Made by a program: the position numbers and the translations under genes
From: Pseudomonas purpurea
GTDB taxonomy: Bacteria > Pseudomonadota > Gammaproteobacteria > Pseudomonadales > Pseudomonadaceae
Direction: 5' to 3'
NCBI RefSeq assembly: GCF_039908635.1
Contig: NZ_CP150918.1
Coordinates: 248,001-312,000 of the forward strand
Length of the DNA: 64,000 nucleotides
The notes under the pieces: generated by a model
Seen by the model: only the letters and a program-made list of their open reading frames with translations
Told to the model about the DNA's origin: nothing
Database searches by the model: none
Shown here: piece after piece, positions 26,922 through 35,772 of the stretch
Layout: each line of letters begins with the position of its first letter
Numbering within the stretch: the first letter of the stretch is position 1

Positions 26922-27914
26922 TCAAAACGCCGAGTTGTAGGCAAACAACGCCGGCGCCCCACCGGTGTGCAGGAAGATGATCGGGCCGTCATCGAAGCGC
27001 TGGCGGCCGATGCCATCGAGCAGGCCGGCCATGGCCTTACCGGTGTAGACCGGGTCCAGCAACAGACCTTCCTGACTGGCCAGCAACTTGATAGCCGCCA
27101 GGGTTCCGGCATTCGGTTCGCCGTAGCGAGGGGCGAAATACTCATCCCACAATTGGACCTTGAAGCTTGCGGCCAGCGAGACGCCGAGCAATTGGGCGGT
27201 GCGTTCGGCCAGGCCCTGGACTTTCGGGCGTTGGTCTTCGTCGCTGCGCGAGACCGTGACGCCAATCACCGGCAGCTGTGGCAACACTTCGCTCAAGGCC
27301 AGGCCCAGGCCGCTGTGAGTGCCGGCGCTGCCCGAGGCCAGGACCACGGCGGCGAAGTCCAGCCCGGTGTCCTTGATCTGCTCGGCCAGTTCCAACCCGG
27401 CGCGTACGTAACCCAGCGCGCCCAATGCATTGGAGCCGCCAATCGGCACGAGGTAAGGCTTTTTGCCGTTGCTGCGCAGCCGCTCGGCCAGTGCTTGCAG
27501 TTGCTGGTCGGCGTTGTCCAGGTTGTCCACCAACTCGACCTTGGCGTCGAACAGTTCCAGCAACAGCCGGTTACCGTTGCCCAGGTAATTGCTGTCATGG
27601 GTGCCGATGGGATTTTCCAGCAGGGCGACGCAGCCCAGGCCGAGTTTCGCGGCCAGGGCGGCGGTCTGGCGCACATGGTTGGACTGGATCGCACCGGCCG
27701 TGATCAAGGTGTCGGCCCCTTGCGCCAGGGCATCGGCGGCGAGGTATTCGAGTTTGCGCAGCTTGTTGCCACCCATGGCGAGCGGCGTCAGGTCGTCGCG
27801 TTTGACGTACACATCGCGCCCCAGCCAGGCCGACAGGCGTTCGAGCTTTTCCAGGGGGGTGGGGTTGCCCAGCAGGTCCAGTCGATTGAAGCGAGCAAGC
27901 TGTTGTTTGATCAT
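26922..27914 (-). CDS. dcyD: D-cysteine desulfhydrase
   Basis: PLP enzyme of the ACC deaminase/DcyD family, 330 residues from the ATG at 27914 ([20 protein letters not shown]). The frame is open for 77 codons upstream, but that part runs over the divergent promoter and has no family likeness. The PLP lysine is in [12 protein letters not shown] (about residue 50), and the [13 protein letters not shown] block follows. The enzyme splits D-cysteine to pyruvate, sulfide and ammonia. Its place beside tcyJLN matches E. coli, where the two take in and use D-cysteine. Confidence 0.9.
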   Translation of the reverse strand: MIKQQLARFNRLDLLGNPTPLEKLERLSAWLGRDVYVKRDDLTPLAMGGNKLRKLEYLAADALAQGADTLITAGAIQSNHVRQTAALAAKLGLGCVALLENPIGTHDSNYLGNGNRLLLELFDAKVELVDNLDNADQQLQALAERLRSNGKKPYLVPIGGSNALGALGYVRAGLELAEQIKDTGLDFAAVVLASGSAGTHSGLGLALSEVLPQLPVIGVTVSRSDEDQRPKVQGLAERTAQLLGVSLAASFKVQLWDEYFAPRYGEPNAGTLAAIKLLASQEGLLLDPVYTGKAMAGLLDGIGRQRFDDGPIIFLHTGGAPALFAYNSAF

Positions 27915-28007
27915 GGTGCCGTACTGGTTACAGGAGATGTCTGGACTATAGGCAGGCTGATATGGCGGGGCAACCTGCATTCGCTTATGCCAAAAAATGC
28001 TGAGAAC

Positions 28008-28022
28008 AGAACAATTAGTTCT
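28008..28022. promoter_or_regulatory. Dyad in the dcyD-epsC divergent promoter
   Basis: AGAAC-AATTA-GTTCT, perfect 5-base arms, in an AT-rich part of the 193-base divergent gap. It may be a shared control site for cysteine breakdown and synthesis genes. Confidence 0.35.
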
Positions 28023-28107
28023 TAAATCTGGCTTGGAGCGATGCCGTAAAGTGAACGCCGTTTGCGCGGCCCGATTGTCCGGCCGCCCGTCGTGAGGAAT
28101 CTTTACC

Positions 28108-29034
28108 GTGAGCGAGCGTTCCAGCCATTGGCAATTGCAGACCATCGTCAGTCAACTGCGTACCGCCCGCGATCAGTGGCGAGCGCAAAATGGTCGGGTG
28201 AGCGGCGAGCAGGGCGGACGGGAGTTGCCTTCACGTGCGGCCATGGCAGAAATCCTCGAAGCGCTGTGCGGCGCCTTGTTCCCGATGCGGCTGGGGCCGG
28301 TGGATTTGCGCGAGGAAAGTGAAGACTTTTACGTCGGCCACACCCTGGACGTGGCGCTCAATGCCTTACTCGGCCAGGCGCGGCTTGAGTTGCGCTATGT
28401 GGCGCGCCACAGCGCCCAGGTCGACACTGCCGTTGAAAAGCAGGCCATCAGCCTGATTCAGGATTTCGCCCTGGCCTTGCCGGGCTTGCGCAGCCTGCTC
28501 GACACCGATGTGCTGGCGGCGTATCACGGCGACCCGGCGGCGCGCAGCGTCGATGAAGTGTTGCTGTGCTATCCGGGGATTCTGGCGGTGATTCACCATC
28601 GCCTGGCCCACCATTTGTATCGCGCCGGGCTGCCGCTGCTGGCGCGGATCAGTGCGGAAATCGCCCACTCGGCCACTGGCATCGACATCCACCCGGGCGC
28701 GCAGATTGGCCGCAGCTTCTTCATCGACCACGGAACGGGCGTGGTCATCGGCGAGACCGCGATCATCGGCGAGCGCGTGCGTATTTATCAGGCCGTGACC
28801 CTCGGCGCCAAGCGCTTTCCGGCCGACGAAGACGGCCAGTTGCAGAAGGGCCACCCGCGCCATCCAATCGTCGAAGATGACGTGGTGATTTATGCCGGCG
28901 CGACGATTCTGGGGCGGATCACCATCGGCAAGGGCTCGACCATCGGCGGCAACGTCTGGCTGACCCGCAGCGTGCCGGCCGGGTGCAACCTGACGCAGGC
29001 GAATTTGCAGCATGATGATGGGACGCAGAAATAA
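28108..29034 (+). CDS. epsC: Serine O-acetyltransferase
   Basis: First enzyme of cysteine synthesis, making O-acetylserine from serine and acetyl-CoA. It has 308 residues and is of the EpsC type with an N-terminal helical domain. The C-terminal left-handed beta-helix begins near [15 protein letters not shown] (about residue 190), with the catalytic His-Asp in [15 protein letters not shown]. The start is a GTG with GAGGAAT eight bases upstream. It is divergent from dcyD, so synthesis and breakdown of cysteine share one intergenic region. Confidence 0.92.
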   Translation: MSERSSHWQLQTIVSQLRTARDQWRAQNGRVSGEQGGRELPSRAAMAEILEALCGALFPMRLGPVDLREESEDFYVGHTLDVALNALLGQARLELRYVARHSAQVDTAVEKQAISLIQDFALALPGLRSLLDTDVLAAYHGDPAARSVDEVLLCYPGILAVIHHRLAHHLYRAGLPLLARISAEIAHSATGIDIHPGAQIGRSFFIDHGTGVVIGETAIIGERVRIYQAVTLGAKRFPADEDGQLQKGHPRHPIVEDDVVIYAGATILGRITIGKGSTIGGNVWLTRSVPAGCNLTQANLQHDDGTQK

Positions 29035-29066
29035 ATCCCGGAATCTCGACTGACTGACCCGGCCTC

Positions 29067-29160
29067 ATCGCGAGCAAGCTCGCTCCCACAATGGATCTGC
29101 GTCGAACACAACATCTGTGAACGACAGAAAACCACTGTGGGAGCGGGCTTGCTCGCGAAA
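29067..29160. repeat. REP doublet
   Basis: Arms ATCGCGAGCAAGCTCGCTCC and GGGAGCGGGCTTGCTCGCGA, about 45 bases apart, after the epsC stop. Same subtype as at 9385-9480. Confidence 0.85.
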
Positions 29161-29306
29161 GGTTTCAAGCCGAATCGCGAGAATGGAATTTAGCTGATTT
29201 TTCCGGTGAACGATTCCGTTCAACCCCACGTCATACCCTTCCTTGAGCTAGCGTACGAACAGTGCCGCCGAGCCTTGCGATTAGTCCTCAAAGCCCATCC
29301 ATGTTT

Positions 29307-29328
29307 AACTTGAACGTTCATTCAAGTT
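29307..29328. promoter_or_regulatory. BetI-like operator upstream of betT
   Basis: Inverted repeat AACTTGAA-CGTTCA-TTCAAGTT with perfect 8-base arms. The central TTGAACGTTCA resembles choline-responsive BetI sites. It lies 96 bases before the betT start; no betI gene is in the window. Confidence 0.55.
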
Positions 29329-29423
29329 AGACCGGTGGTTCGCTGCCCGCTCACAACAGGAGGCTTGCCTTTGCTGAGTCCGTTATTGACAGCCACGTTT
29401 TACCCCCTTGAGGTGCACGCGTC

Positions 29424-31424
29424 ATGAGTGCATCGTCCACCCCTCCCAGCGGTCAAATCCGCATGAATCCGCCGGTGTTCTACTTCGCGGCGACCTTCAT
29501 TCTGCTGTTCGGCCTGGTGGTTATTGCCTTCCCGCAACAGTCCGGCGCCTGGCTTCTGGCGGCGCAAAACTGGGCGGCCAACACGGTCGGCTGGTACTAC
29601 ATGCTGGCGATGACCCTGTATCTGGTCTTCGTGGTGGTCACCGCTTTATCTGGCTACGGCAAGATAAAACTCGGTGCCGACCACGACGAGCCCGAATTCA
29701 GTTACTTGTCCTGGGCCGGCATGCTGTTTGCCGCCGGGATCAGCATCACGCTGTTTTTCTTCTGCGTCTCCGAACCCCTGACCCACATGCTGCAACCGCC
29801 CCAGGGCGAAGCCGGCACGGCGGATGCGGCGCGCCAGGCGATGCAGATTCTGTTTCTGCACTGGGGCCTGCATGGCTGGGGCGTGTTTGCTTTTGTCGGC
29901 ATGGCGCTGGCGTACTTCGCCTATCGGCATAACCTGCCGCTGGCCCTGCGCTCGGCGCTGTACCCGCTGATCGGCAAACGCATCAACGGCCCTATCGGTT
30001 ACGCGGTGGACGGCTTCGGCATCATCGCCACGGTGTTTGGCCTGGGTGCTGACATGGGCTTCGGCGTGTTGCACCTCAATTCGGGCCTCGACTACCTGTT
30101 CGGCATCGCCCACACCCAGTGGATTCAGGTCGGCCTGATCACGCTGATGATGGGCGCGGCGATCATTGTCGCGGTGGCGGGCGTGGATAAAGGCGTGCGG
30201 GTGATGTCCGACATCAACATGCTGCTGGCCTGCGCGCTGTTGCTGTTCGTGTTGTTCGCCGGGCCTACCCAGCACTTGCTCAACACCCTGATCCAGAACC
30301 TCGGCGACTACCTCGGCGCCTTGCCGATGAAGAGTTTCGACCTGTACGCCTACGACAAACCCAGCGACTGGCTGGGCGGCTGGACGGTGTTCTACTGGGC
30401 CTGGTGGATTGCATGGTCGCCGTTCGTGGGCCTGTTCATCGCACGGATTTCCCGTGGCCGGACCATTCGTGAATTCGTCTTCGGCGTGCTGCTGATTCCG
30501 CTCGGTTTCACCCTCGCGTGGATGTCGATCTTCGGCAACAGCGCCATTGATCAAGTGCTCAATCACGGCATGAGCGCCCTTGGCCTGTCGGCCATCGACA
30601 ACCCGTCGATGACCCTTTACCTGCTGCTGGAAACCTACCCGTGGAGCAAAACGGTGATCGCCGTGACGGTGTTCATCAGCTTCGTGTTCTTTGTTACCTC
30701 GGCCGACTCCGGCACCGTGGTGCTCTCGACGTTGTCGGCCAAGGGCGGCAATGCCGATGAGGACGGTCCGAAATGGCTGCGGGTGTTCTGGGGCGCGATG
30801 ACCGCACTGGTGACCAGTGCGCTGTTGTTCGCTGGCAGCATCGATTCGCTGAAGTCCGCGGTGGTACTCACTTCGCTGCCGTTTTCGATGATTTTGCTGC
30901 TGATGATGTGGGGGCTGCACAAGGCGTTCTACCTGGAGTCGCAGAAGCAGATTGCCCAGTTGCACTCGTTGGCGCCGGTCTCGGCATCGCGGCGCGGCAA
31001 GGGCGGCTGGCGTCAGCGCTTGAGTCAGGCGGTGCACTTCCCGTCTCGCGACGAGGTGTACCGTTTCCTCGACACGACAGTGCGTCCGGCGATTGAGGAA
31101 GTGACGGCGGTGTTCGTCGAGAAAGGCCTGAACGTGGTCACGCAGCCGGACCCGGCCAACGACAGCGTCAGCCTGGAAATCGGTCATGGCGAACAGCACC
31201 CGTTCATCTATCAGGTGCAGATGCGCGGCTACTTCACGCCGTCCTTCGCCCGTGGCGGGATGGGTTCCAAGGAACTCAACAACCGTCGTTATTACCGGGC
31301 CGAAGTGCACTTGAGTGAGGGCAGTCAGGATTACGATCTGGTGGGCTACACCAAGGAGCAGATCATCAACGACATCCTCGACCAGTACGAACGGCACATG
31401 CAGTTCCTGCACCTGGTGCGTTGA
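29424..31424 (+). CDS. betT: BCCT family choline/betaine transporter
   Basis: Secondary transporter of the betaine-choline-carnitine family, 666 residues. Twelve hydrophobic spans are expected up to about residue 510, including the Trp-rich substrate region WTVFYWAWWIAWSPFVGLFIARISRGRT-like block near residue 315-335 seen as FYWAWWIAWSPFVG. A long C-terminal cytoplasmic domain (about 510-666) is the osmosensing/regulatory tail of BetT proteins. The family imports choline or betaine with sodium or protons. The BetI-like site upstream supports choline. It has no operon partner, and DMSP-type substrates cannot be excluded given the sulfur neighbourhood. Confidence 0.85.
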   Translation: MSASSTPPSGQIRMNPPVFYFAATFILLFGLVVIAFPQQSGAWLLAAQNWAANTVGWYYMLAMTLYLVFVVVTALSGYGKIKLGADHDEPEFSYLSWAGMLFAAGISITLFFFCVSEPLTHMLQPPQGEAGTADAARQAMQILFLHWGLHGWGVFAFVGMALAYFAYRHNLPLALRSALYPLIGKRINGPIGYAVDGFGIIATVFGLGADMGFGVLHLNSGLDYLFGIAHTQWIQVGLITLMMGAAIIVAVAGVDKGVRVMSDINMLLACALLLFVLFAGPTQHLLNTLIQNLGDYLGALPMKSFDLYAYDKPSDWLGGWTVFYWAWWIAWSPFVGLFIARISRGRTIREFVFGVLLIPLGFTLAWMSIFGNSAIDQVLNHGMSALGLSAIDNPSMTLYLLLETYPWSKTVIAVTVFISFVFFVTSADSGTVVLSTLSAKGGNADEDGPKWLRVFWGAMTALVTSALLFAGSIDSLKSAVVLTSLPFSMILLLMMWGLHKAFYLESQKQIAQLHSLAPVSASRRGKGGWRQRLSQAVHFPSRDEVYRFLDTTVRPAIEEVTAVFVEKGLNVVTQPDPANDSVSLEIGHGEQHPFIYQVQMRGYFTPSFARGGMGSKELNNRRYYRAEVHLSEGSQDYDLVGYTKEQIINDILDQYERHMQFLHLVR

Positions 31425-31441
31425 TCGAGGGCCGGTGGCGC

Positions 31442-31699
31442 TCAGGTATTGTTCAAGGCCATGAACAGCACCAGCGCCGCCACTGGTACGCCAAACACCA
31501 TGAAGCCGACCATCAACTCGGAGGTCAGCGACTGGCCGGCGGTGATCATGCCGATGGCGCCGTTGATCACGGTCAGCGCCAGCCACAGCACCACGAAACC
31601 GTAGGTCAGGGTCTGGCGGCTGAAGCCGAGTTTCTGGCCAATGAACAGCATCAACGCCAGCAGGACCAGGCCGAAGGTAATGATGATGGTGGTGTGCAT
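31442..31699 (-). CDS. Small membrane protein, unknown function
   Basis: An 85-residue protein with three hydrophobic segments (about residues 3-22, 33-53 and 62-80) and short charged loops (GQKLGFSRQT). It lies convergent to betT, 17 bases from its stop. I do not recognise a family. Such small three-span proteins are often conserved as hypothetical in Pseudomonas. Confidence 0.7.
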   Translation of the reverse strand: MHTTIIITFGLVLLALMLFIGQKLGFSRQTLTYGFVVLWLALTVINGAIGMITAGQSLTSELMVGFMVFGVPVAALVLFMALNNT

Positions 31700-31795
31700 G
31701 GTGCGCTCCGCCCTTCAAATGTCTGTTGCCCGCGAAGGCGTCCTCTCGGATTCACCCCGTCATATCGAGCATAGGCGTCTCTGCGCGCCATGGCT

Positions 31796-31934
31796 TTAAA
31801 CCAACCCGCCATTCACCCGCAAAAGCTGCCCGTTGACCCAGCCCTAATCCGGGGCGGCCGTCATTCAAGCGGGTCGCGGCTTCGCGCAGGGTGTTGTAAG
31901 TGCCGCGAGTGTTGATGTTGAACGTTTGTTAGTG
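31796..31934 (-). pseudogene. Short-chain dehydrogenase remnant
   Basis: Minus-strand translation gives FNINTRGTYNTLREAATRLN, typical of the middle of SDR proteins, and then, after a frame change, WVNGQLLRVNGGLV and a stop, the usual SDR C-terminus. The active-site YxxxK part is missing. This is a deleted and frameshifted SDR gene just downstream of tauD. Confidence 0.75.
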
Positions 31935-31975
31935 CGCCTCGTCGTTGTGTTGATCCATAACCTGGGTGTTATCAC

Positions 31976-32812
31976 TCAGTAAGGCACATCCCCCAACACC
32001 GTTGCCCGGTGCATCACCCGGCGTGCCGGGCGGTAGTCGTCCACCGCAAAATGCTGGGTCACGCGGTTGTCCCAGAAGGCCACGTCGTGTTGCTGCCAGC
32101 GCCAGCGGATGGTGAATTCCGGGCGGGTGGCGTGGGCGAACAGCAGCTTCAGAATCGCCTCGCTTTCCGTCTCTGTCAGCTCATTGATCTTCGTCGTGAA
32201 GCCTTCGTTGACGAACAACGACTTGCGCCCGCTCACCGGGTGGGTGCGGATCACCGGGTGTGACAGCGGCGGGTTCTTGCGGCGTGCTTCTTCCCATTGG
32301 GCCAGGGCTTCAGGGGTGGTGCCGAAGCGTTCCAGCGGGAAGGATTTGACGAAGTCGTGGGTCGCGCTCAAGCCGTGCAGCAGGGTTTTCATCGGTTCGG
32401 ACAAGGCTTCATAAGCGGCAATGCCGCTGGCCCACAACGTGTCGCCGCCAAATTCCGGCAACAGCTTGGCGCTGAGTACCGCGCCCAGCGCCGGGGTCGG
32501 GAGGAAGGTCACATCGGTGTGCCACACGGCGTTGTCGCGTACGTCGGTTTCAGCGGTGTCGAGGATCAGGACTTCAGGTTGTTCCGGCACGTTCGGGTAG
32601 ATCGGGTGAATGTGCAGGTCGCCGAAATTCGCCGCGAACCGCGCTTGCTGCTGCGGGTTGATCGGCTGGTCGCGAAAGAACAGCACCTGATGCTTGAGCA
32701 GTGCCTGCTCGATGGCATCGCGTTGCTCGACGGTCAGCGGCCGGGAGATATCGACGCCGCTGATTTGCGCGCCGAGGGCGGAGCTTAAAGGGACGATGTT
32801 CAGGGTGCTCAT
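31976..32812 (-). CDS. tauD: Taurine dioxygenase
   Basis: Fe(II)/2-oxoglutarate dioxygenase of 278 residues that releases sulfite from taurine, giving aminoacetaldehyde. Metal ligands His98 and Asp100 (VWHTDVTF) and His254 (QHFAVDDY) and the 2OG-binding Arg265 line up with E. coli TauD. The start at 32812 ([15 protein letters not shown]) replaces a longer frame that runs into a REP hairpin. It is last in tauABCD, with the hairpin between tauC and tauD. Confidence 0.93.
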   Translation of the reverse strand: MSTLNIVPLSSALGAQISGVDISRPLTVEQRDAIEQALLKHQVLFFRDQPINPQQQARFAANFGDLHIHPIYPNVPEQPEVLILDTAETDVRDNAVWHTDVTFLPTPALGAVLSAKLLPEFGGDTLWASGIAAYEALSEPMKTLLHGLSATHDFVKSFPLERFGTTPEALAQWEEARRKNPPLSHPVIRTHPVSGRKSLFVNEGFTTKINELTETESEAILKLLFAHATRPEFTIRWRWQQHDVAFWDNRVTQHFAVDDYRPARRVMHRATVLGDVPY

Positions 32813-32846
32813 GGTGGTTTTCTTCAATCCGGGGCGCTGAGCTGTT

Positions 32847-32874
32847 TGTGGGAGCGAGCAAGCCCGCTCCCACA
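32847..32874. repeat. Single REP hairpin between tauC and tauD
   Basis: TGTGGGAGCG and CGCTCCCACA arms with an AGCAAGCC middle. It is inside the tau operon, so it may set the ratio of tauD to tauABC mRNA. Confidence 0.75.
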
Positions 32875-32881
32875 TGTTTAT

Positions 32882-33721
32882 TTAGTGGGTCTGGCCGTGC
32901 CACGGCACCAGTTTGCGTTGCAGGGCGCGCAGGCCCATTTCCATGGCGAAGGCGATCAGTGCGATCACCAGAATCCCCAACACCACCACATCGGTGACCA
33001 GAAACTGTGCGGCCGACTGGACCATGAAGCCCAGACCGCTGGTGGCGGCGATCAGTTCGGCGGCAACCAGCGTCGACCAGCCCACGCCCAGGCCAATCCG
33101 TACGCCGGTCAAAATGTCCGGCAAGGCACTGGGCAGAATCACATGACGAATCAACTGTGCCCGAGTCGCACCCAGTGACTGGGCGGCGCGCAGTTTGGCC
33201 GGGTCGACGGTGCGTACGCCGGTGGCCGTGGCGATGGCGATCGGGGCGAAGATCGCCAGGTAAATCAGCAACACCTTGGACAGTTCACCGATGCCGCACC
33301 AGATCACAATCAGTGGCAGATAAGCCAGCGGTGGAATAGGGCGGTAGAACTCGATCAGCGGATCGAGAATGCCGCGCGCGATACGGTTGTGCCCGATGGC
33401 GATGCCCACCGGCACGGCGGTCAGCACCGCAAAACCCAGGCCCAGACCGATACGGCTCAGGCTCGCTCCCAGATGCTGCCAAAGGGTCGAATCCATGTAA
33501 CCGGTGGTCACCAGCAGCCAGCCTTTTTGCAACACGGCGCAAGGGGGCGGCAGGAACAACGGTTCGATCAGGCCACTGGCGGTCACCGCCCACCAGAGAC
33601 CGAGCAGCGCAAACAGGGTCAGCAGGCTGATCCAGCGAGTGCCGAGGCTGCGTCGCAGCGGGGTCACGGTCGGTGAGCGGGAGGGTTTGGTGGTCGTCGG
33701 CGCAATCTCATAGCTGCTCAT
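32882..33721 (-). CDS. tauC: Taurine ABC transporter permease
   Basis: Inner-membrane permease of 279 residues, SsuC/TauC type, with six expected spans after a Thr/Ser/Pro-rich cytoplasmic N-terminus of about 30 residues. The EAA loop is near LRAAQSLGATRAQLIRHVILP (shown here as RAAQSLGATRAQLIRHVILP, about residue 160). The start overlaps the tauB stop by one base. It acts with TauA and TauB. Confidence 0.92.
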   Translation of the reverse strand: MSSYEIAPTTTKPSRSPTVTPLRRSLGTRWISLLTLFALLGLWWAVTASGLIEPLFLPPPCAVLQKGWLLVTTGYMDSTLWQHLGASLSRIGLGLGFAVLTAVPVGIAIGHNRIARGILDPLIEFYRPIPPLAYLPLIVIWCGIGELSKVLLIYLAIFAPIAIATATGVRTVDPAKLRAAQSLGATRAQLIRHVILPSALPDILTGVRIGLGVGWSTLVAAELIAATSGLGFMVQSAAQFLVTDVVVLGILVIALIAFAMEMGLRALQRKLVPWHGQTH

Positions 33722-34500
33722 CAGGCGCGCTCCTGCCGTTGGGAGAACACACGGGCCAGAACGTGTTCGCGGGTTTCGATAAAACGCGGGTCGGACTTGA
33801 TCGCACGGGCCGATTCACCGGCCGCGTAGCGCTGACCGAAATCCAGGCTCAGGCGCTCGACGATCTGCCCAGGGTTTGGCGCCAGCAGAATCAGGTCGGT
33901 GGCCAGGAACACCGCTTCTTCGATGTCGTGGGTAATCAGGAACACCGGTTTGGCGGTGCGTCGCCAGACTTGCAGCAACAGTTCCTGCATCTGTTCGCGA
34001 GTGAAGGCGTCGAGGGCGCCGAACGGTTCGTCCATCAGCAAGACGCGCGGGTCGGCGGCGAGCGCGCGGGCCAGGCCAACCCGTTGCTTCTGGCCACCCG
34101 AGAGCTGCCAGATGCGCCGTGAATCGAACCCGGCGAGGTCCACCAGCGCGAGCATTTCACGGGCGCGGATTTCGCGTGCGTCCAGAGGGACGCCAGCCAG
34201 TTCCAGGCCAAACCCGACATTGGCCAACACATCCTGCCAGGGCAACAATGCGTCGTCCTGGAACACCACGCCGCGCTCGGCGCTCGGGCCTTTGACCGGC
34301 ACGCCATCGAGGGTGATGCGCCCGGCGCTGGGTTCGACAAAACCGGCAATCAGGTTCAACAGCGAAGTCTTGCCACTGCCGGACGGGCCGAGGGCCACCA
34401 GCAATTGCTGGGGCCCGAGGCTCAAGGAAATATCCGCCAGGACCGGTTCAGGGCTGCCTGGGTACTGTGCGCTGATGCGCTCCAGCTGTAGCAAAGCCAT
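33721..34500 (-). CDS. tauB: Taurine ABC transporter ATP-binding protein
   Basis: ATPase of 259 residues. Walker A GPSGSGKT at 38-45, Q-loop in [11 protein letters not shown], signature [10 protein letters not shown], and Walker [13 protein letters not shown]. It fits the taurine/nitrate/sulfonate ATPase family. It is 15 bases after tauA and overlaps tauC by one base. Confidence 0.92.
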   Translation of the reverse strand: MALLQLERISAQYPGSPEPVLADISLSLGPQQLLVALGPSGSGKTSLLNLIAGFVEPSAGRITLDGVPVKGPSAERGVVFQDDALLPWQDVLANVGFGLELAGVPLDAREIRAREMLALVDLAGFDSRRIWQLSGGQKQRVGLARALAADPRVLLMDEPFGALDAFTREQMQELLLQVWRRTAKPVFLITHDIEEAVFLATDLILLAPNPGQIVERLSLDFGQRYAAGESARAIKSDPRFIETREHVLARVFSQRQERA

Positions 34501-34515
34501 CGCGGTGTACTCCGA

Positions 34516-35496
34516 TCAGTTAGTGATGTACTTGGCGCTGACGTACGGCGCGTAATCCGGCAGGACGGCGTCGACCTTGCCCTGTTCCTTGAGGAACGTG
34601 GCGGTGTCGGTGATGGCTTTGGTGGTCGGTGCGCCGAGGGTGATCACCTGATCGGCCGCCAGCGGGTAGACGTTGCCTTGCAGCAGCAACGGGATGTCGC
34701 TGGCCTTGGCGCCAGAGAGTTTTACCAGCTTGTCGACGTTGCCTTTATCCGCGAGCCAGGCTTGCGGGTCTTTGCGGTATTCGGCGTAGGCGTCGAGGGT
34801 GACCTTGGCGAACGCGGTGACGATTTCCGGGTGTTTCTCGGCGAAGTCCTTGCGCACGATCCAGGCATCGAAGGTCGGCGCGCCGAACTTGGCCAGTTCG
34901 CCTGAGGTGATCAGCACCTTGCCGTTTTCCTTGGCCACGCCCAGCGCCGGGTCCCACACGTACGTGGCGTCGATGTCACCGCGTTTCCACGCGGCAATGA
35001 TCGCCGGCGGCGCGAGGTTGAGGACCTGCACTTTGGAGGGGTCGATGTTCCAGTGTTTCAGCGCGGCCAGCAGGCTGTAGTGACCGGTGGAGACGAACGG
35101 TACGGCGATTTTCTTGCCGATCAGGTCTTGCGGGGTCTTGATCCCGGAACCGTCGCGCGCCACCAGTGCTTCGGCGGCGCCGATCTGGGTGGCGATGAGG
35201 AAGGTCTGCACCGGAACCTGGCGCGTGATCGCGGCGGTCAGGGGGCTGGAACCGAGGTAGCCGATCTGCACATCGCCGGAAGCAATGGCGGCAATGATGT
35301 CGGCACCGTTGTCGAATTTGCGCCAGTCGATTTTGGCGTGGGTGGCGGTTTCATAGGCGCCGTCGGCCTGGGCAACTTTGGCCGGGTCGACGGTGGTCTG
35401 GTAGGCCACGGTGAAGTCGGCTGCTTGAGCAAACAGGCTGGCTGCGGCCAGGGAGGCGGCCGCCAGGAGGCGAAGGGGGAAATGCCGTTTCATCAT
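34516..35496 (-). CDS. tauA: Taurine ABC transporter substrate-binding protein
   Basis: Periplasmic binding protein of 326 residues with a signal peptide ending FAQAADF. The start at 35496 is chosen because GAGG lies six bases upstream; an ATG four codons earlier is possible. The fold of the family binds taurine and related sulfonates; VAYQTTVDPAKVAQADG and DIDATYVWDPALG are typical. It is first in tauABCD. The upstream 130 bases are AT-rich with TTAT/ATAA half-sites, as expected for CysB/Cbl-type sulfur control. Confidence 0.92.
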   Translation of the reverse strand: MMKRHFPLRLLAAASLAAASLFAQAADFTVAYQTTVDPAKVAQADGAYETATHAKIDWRKFDNGADIIAAIASGDVQIGYLGSSPLTAAITRQVPVQTFLIATQIGAAEALVARDGSGIKTPQDLIGKKIAVPFVSTGHYSLLAALKHWNIDPSKVQVLNLAPPAIIAAWKRGDIDATYVWDPALGVAKENGKVLITSGELAKFGAPTFDAWIVRKDFAEKHPEIVTAFAKVTLDAYAEYRKDPQAWLADKGNVDKLVKLSGAKASDIPLLLQGNVYPLAADQVITLGAPTTKAITDTATFLKEQGKVDAVLPDYAPYVSAKYITN

Positions 35497-35539
35497 GAAA
35501 GTCCTCATCAGGCGGCCGGGGTTTCGGCGAGTGATGAGA

Positions 35540-35600
35540 CTAAATGATCTAAGAACTCGAAAATAAATAACTTTTTCGAATGAGCTTATGAGCGGAAAAC
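35540..35600 (-). promoter_or_regulatory. AT-rich promoter region of tauA
   Basis: On the minus strand it reads through CATAAGCTCATTCG and AGTTATTTATTTTCG, with ATAA and TTAT half-sites. This resembles CysB-bound regions upstream of sulfonate genes. The exact -35 and -10 are not clear. Confidence 0.35.
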
Positions 35601-35628
35601 TTTAGGCTGGAGTAAGCACGTAGCGCTT

Positions 35629-35762
35629 TTGTGGCGAGGGAGCTTGCTCCCGCTGGAGGCCGAAGGACTCCCAATACAGCAGTGATGTCGTGTCAGATTA
35701 AATTCGGTCACTGCACTTGCGACTGCTGCGCAGCCGAGCGGGAGCAAGCTCCCTCGCCACAG
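35629..35762. repeat. REP doublet
   Basis: Arms TTGTGGCGAGGGAGCTTGCT and AGCAAGCTCCCTCGCCACAG, with GAGGCCGAAGGACTCCCAAT after the left arm. It lies between tauA's promoter and the gshA stop. Confidence 0.85.
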
Positions 35763-35772
35763 AGATGTATGT

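Noticed and set aside
27915..28145. 77-codon N-terminal extension of dcyD
   Set aside because: It spans the divergent promoter and the dyad, and the protein family starts at [12 protein letters not shown].
29646..31718. 690-codon frame antisense to betT
   Set aside because: His/Arg/Gln-rich mirror of a clear BCCT transporter; no domain or ribosome site.
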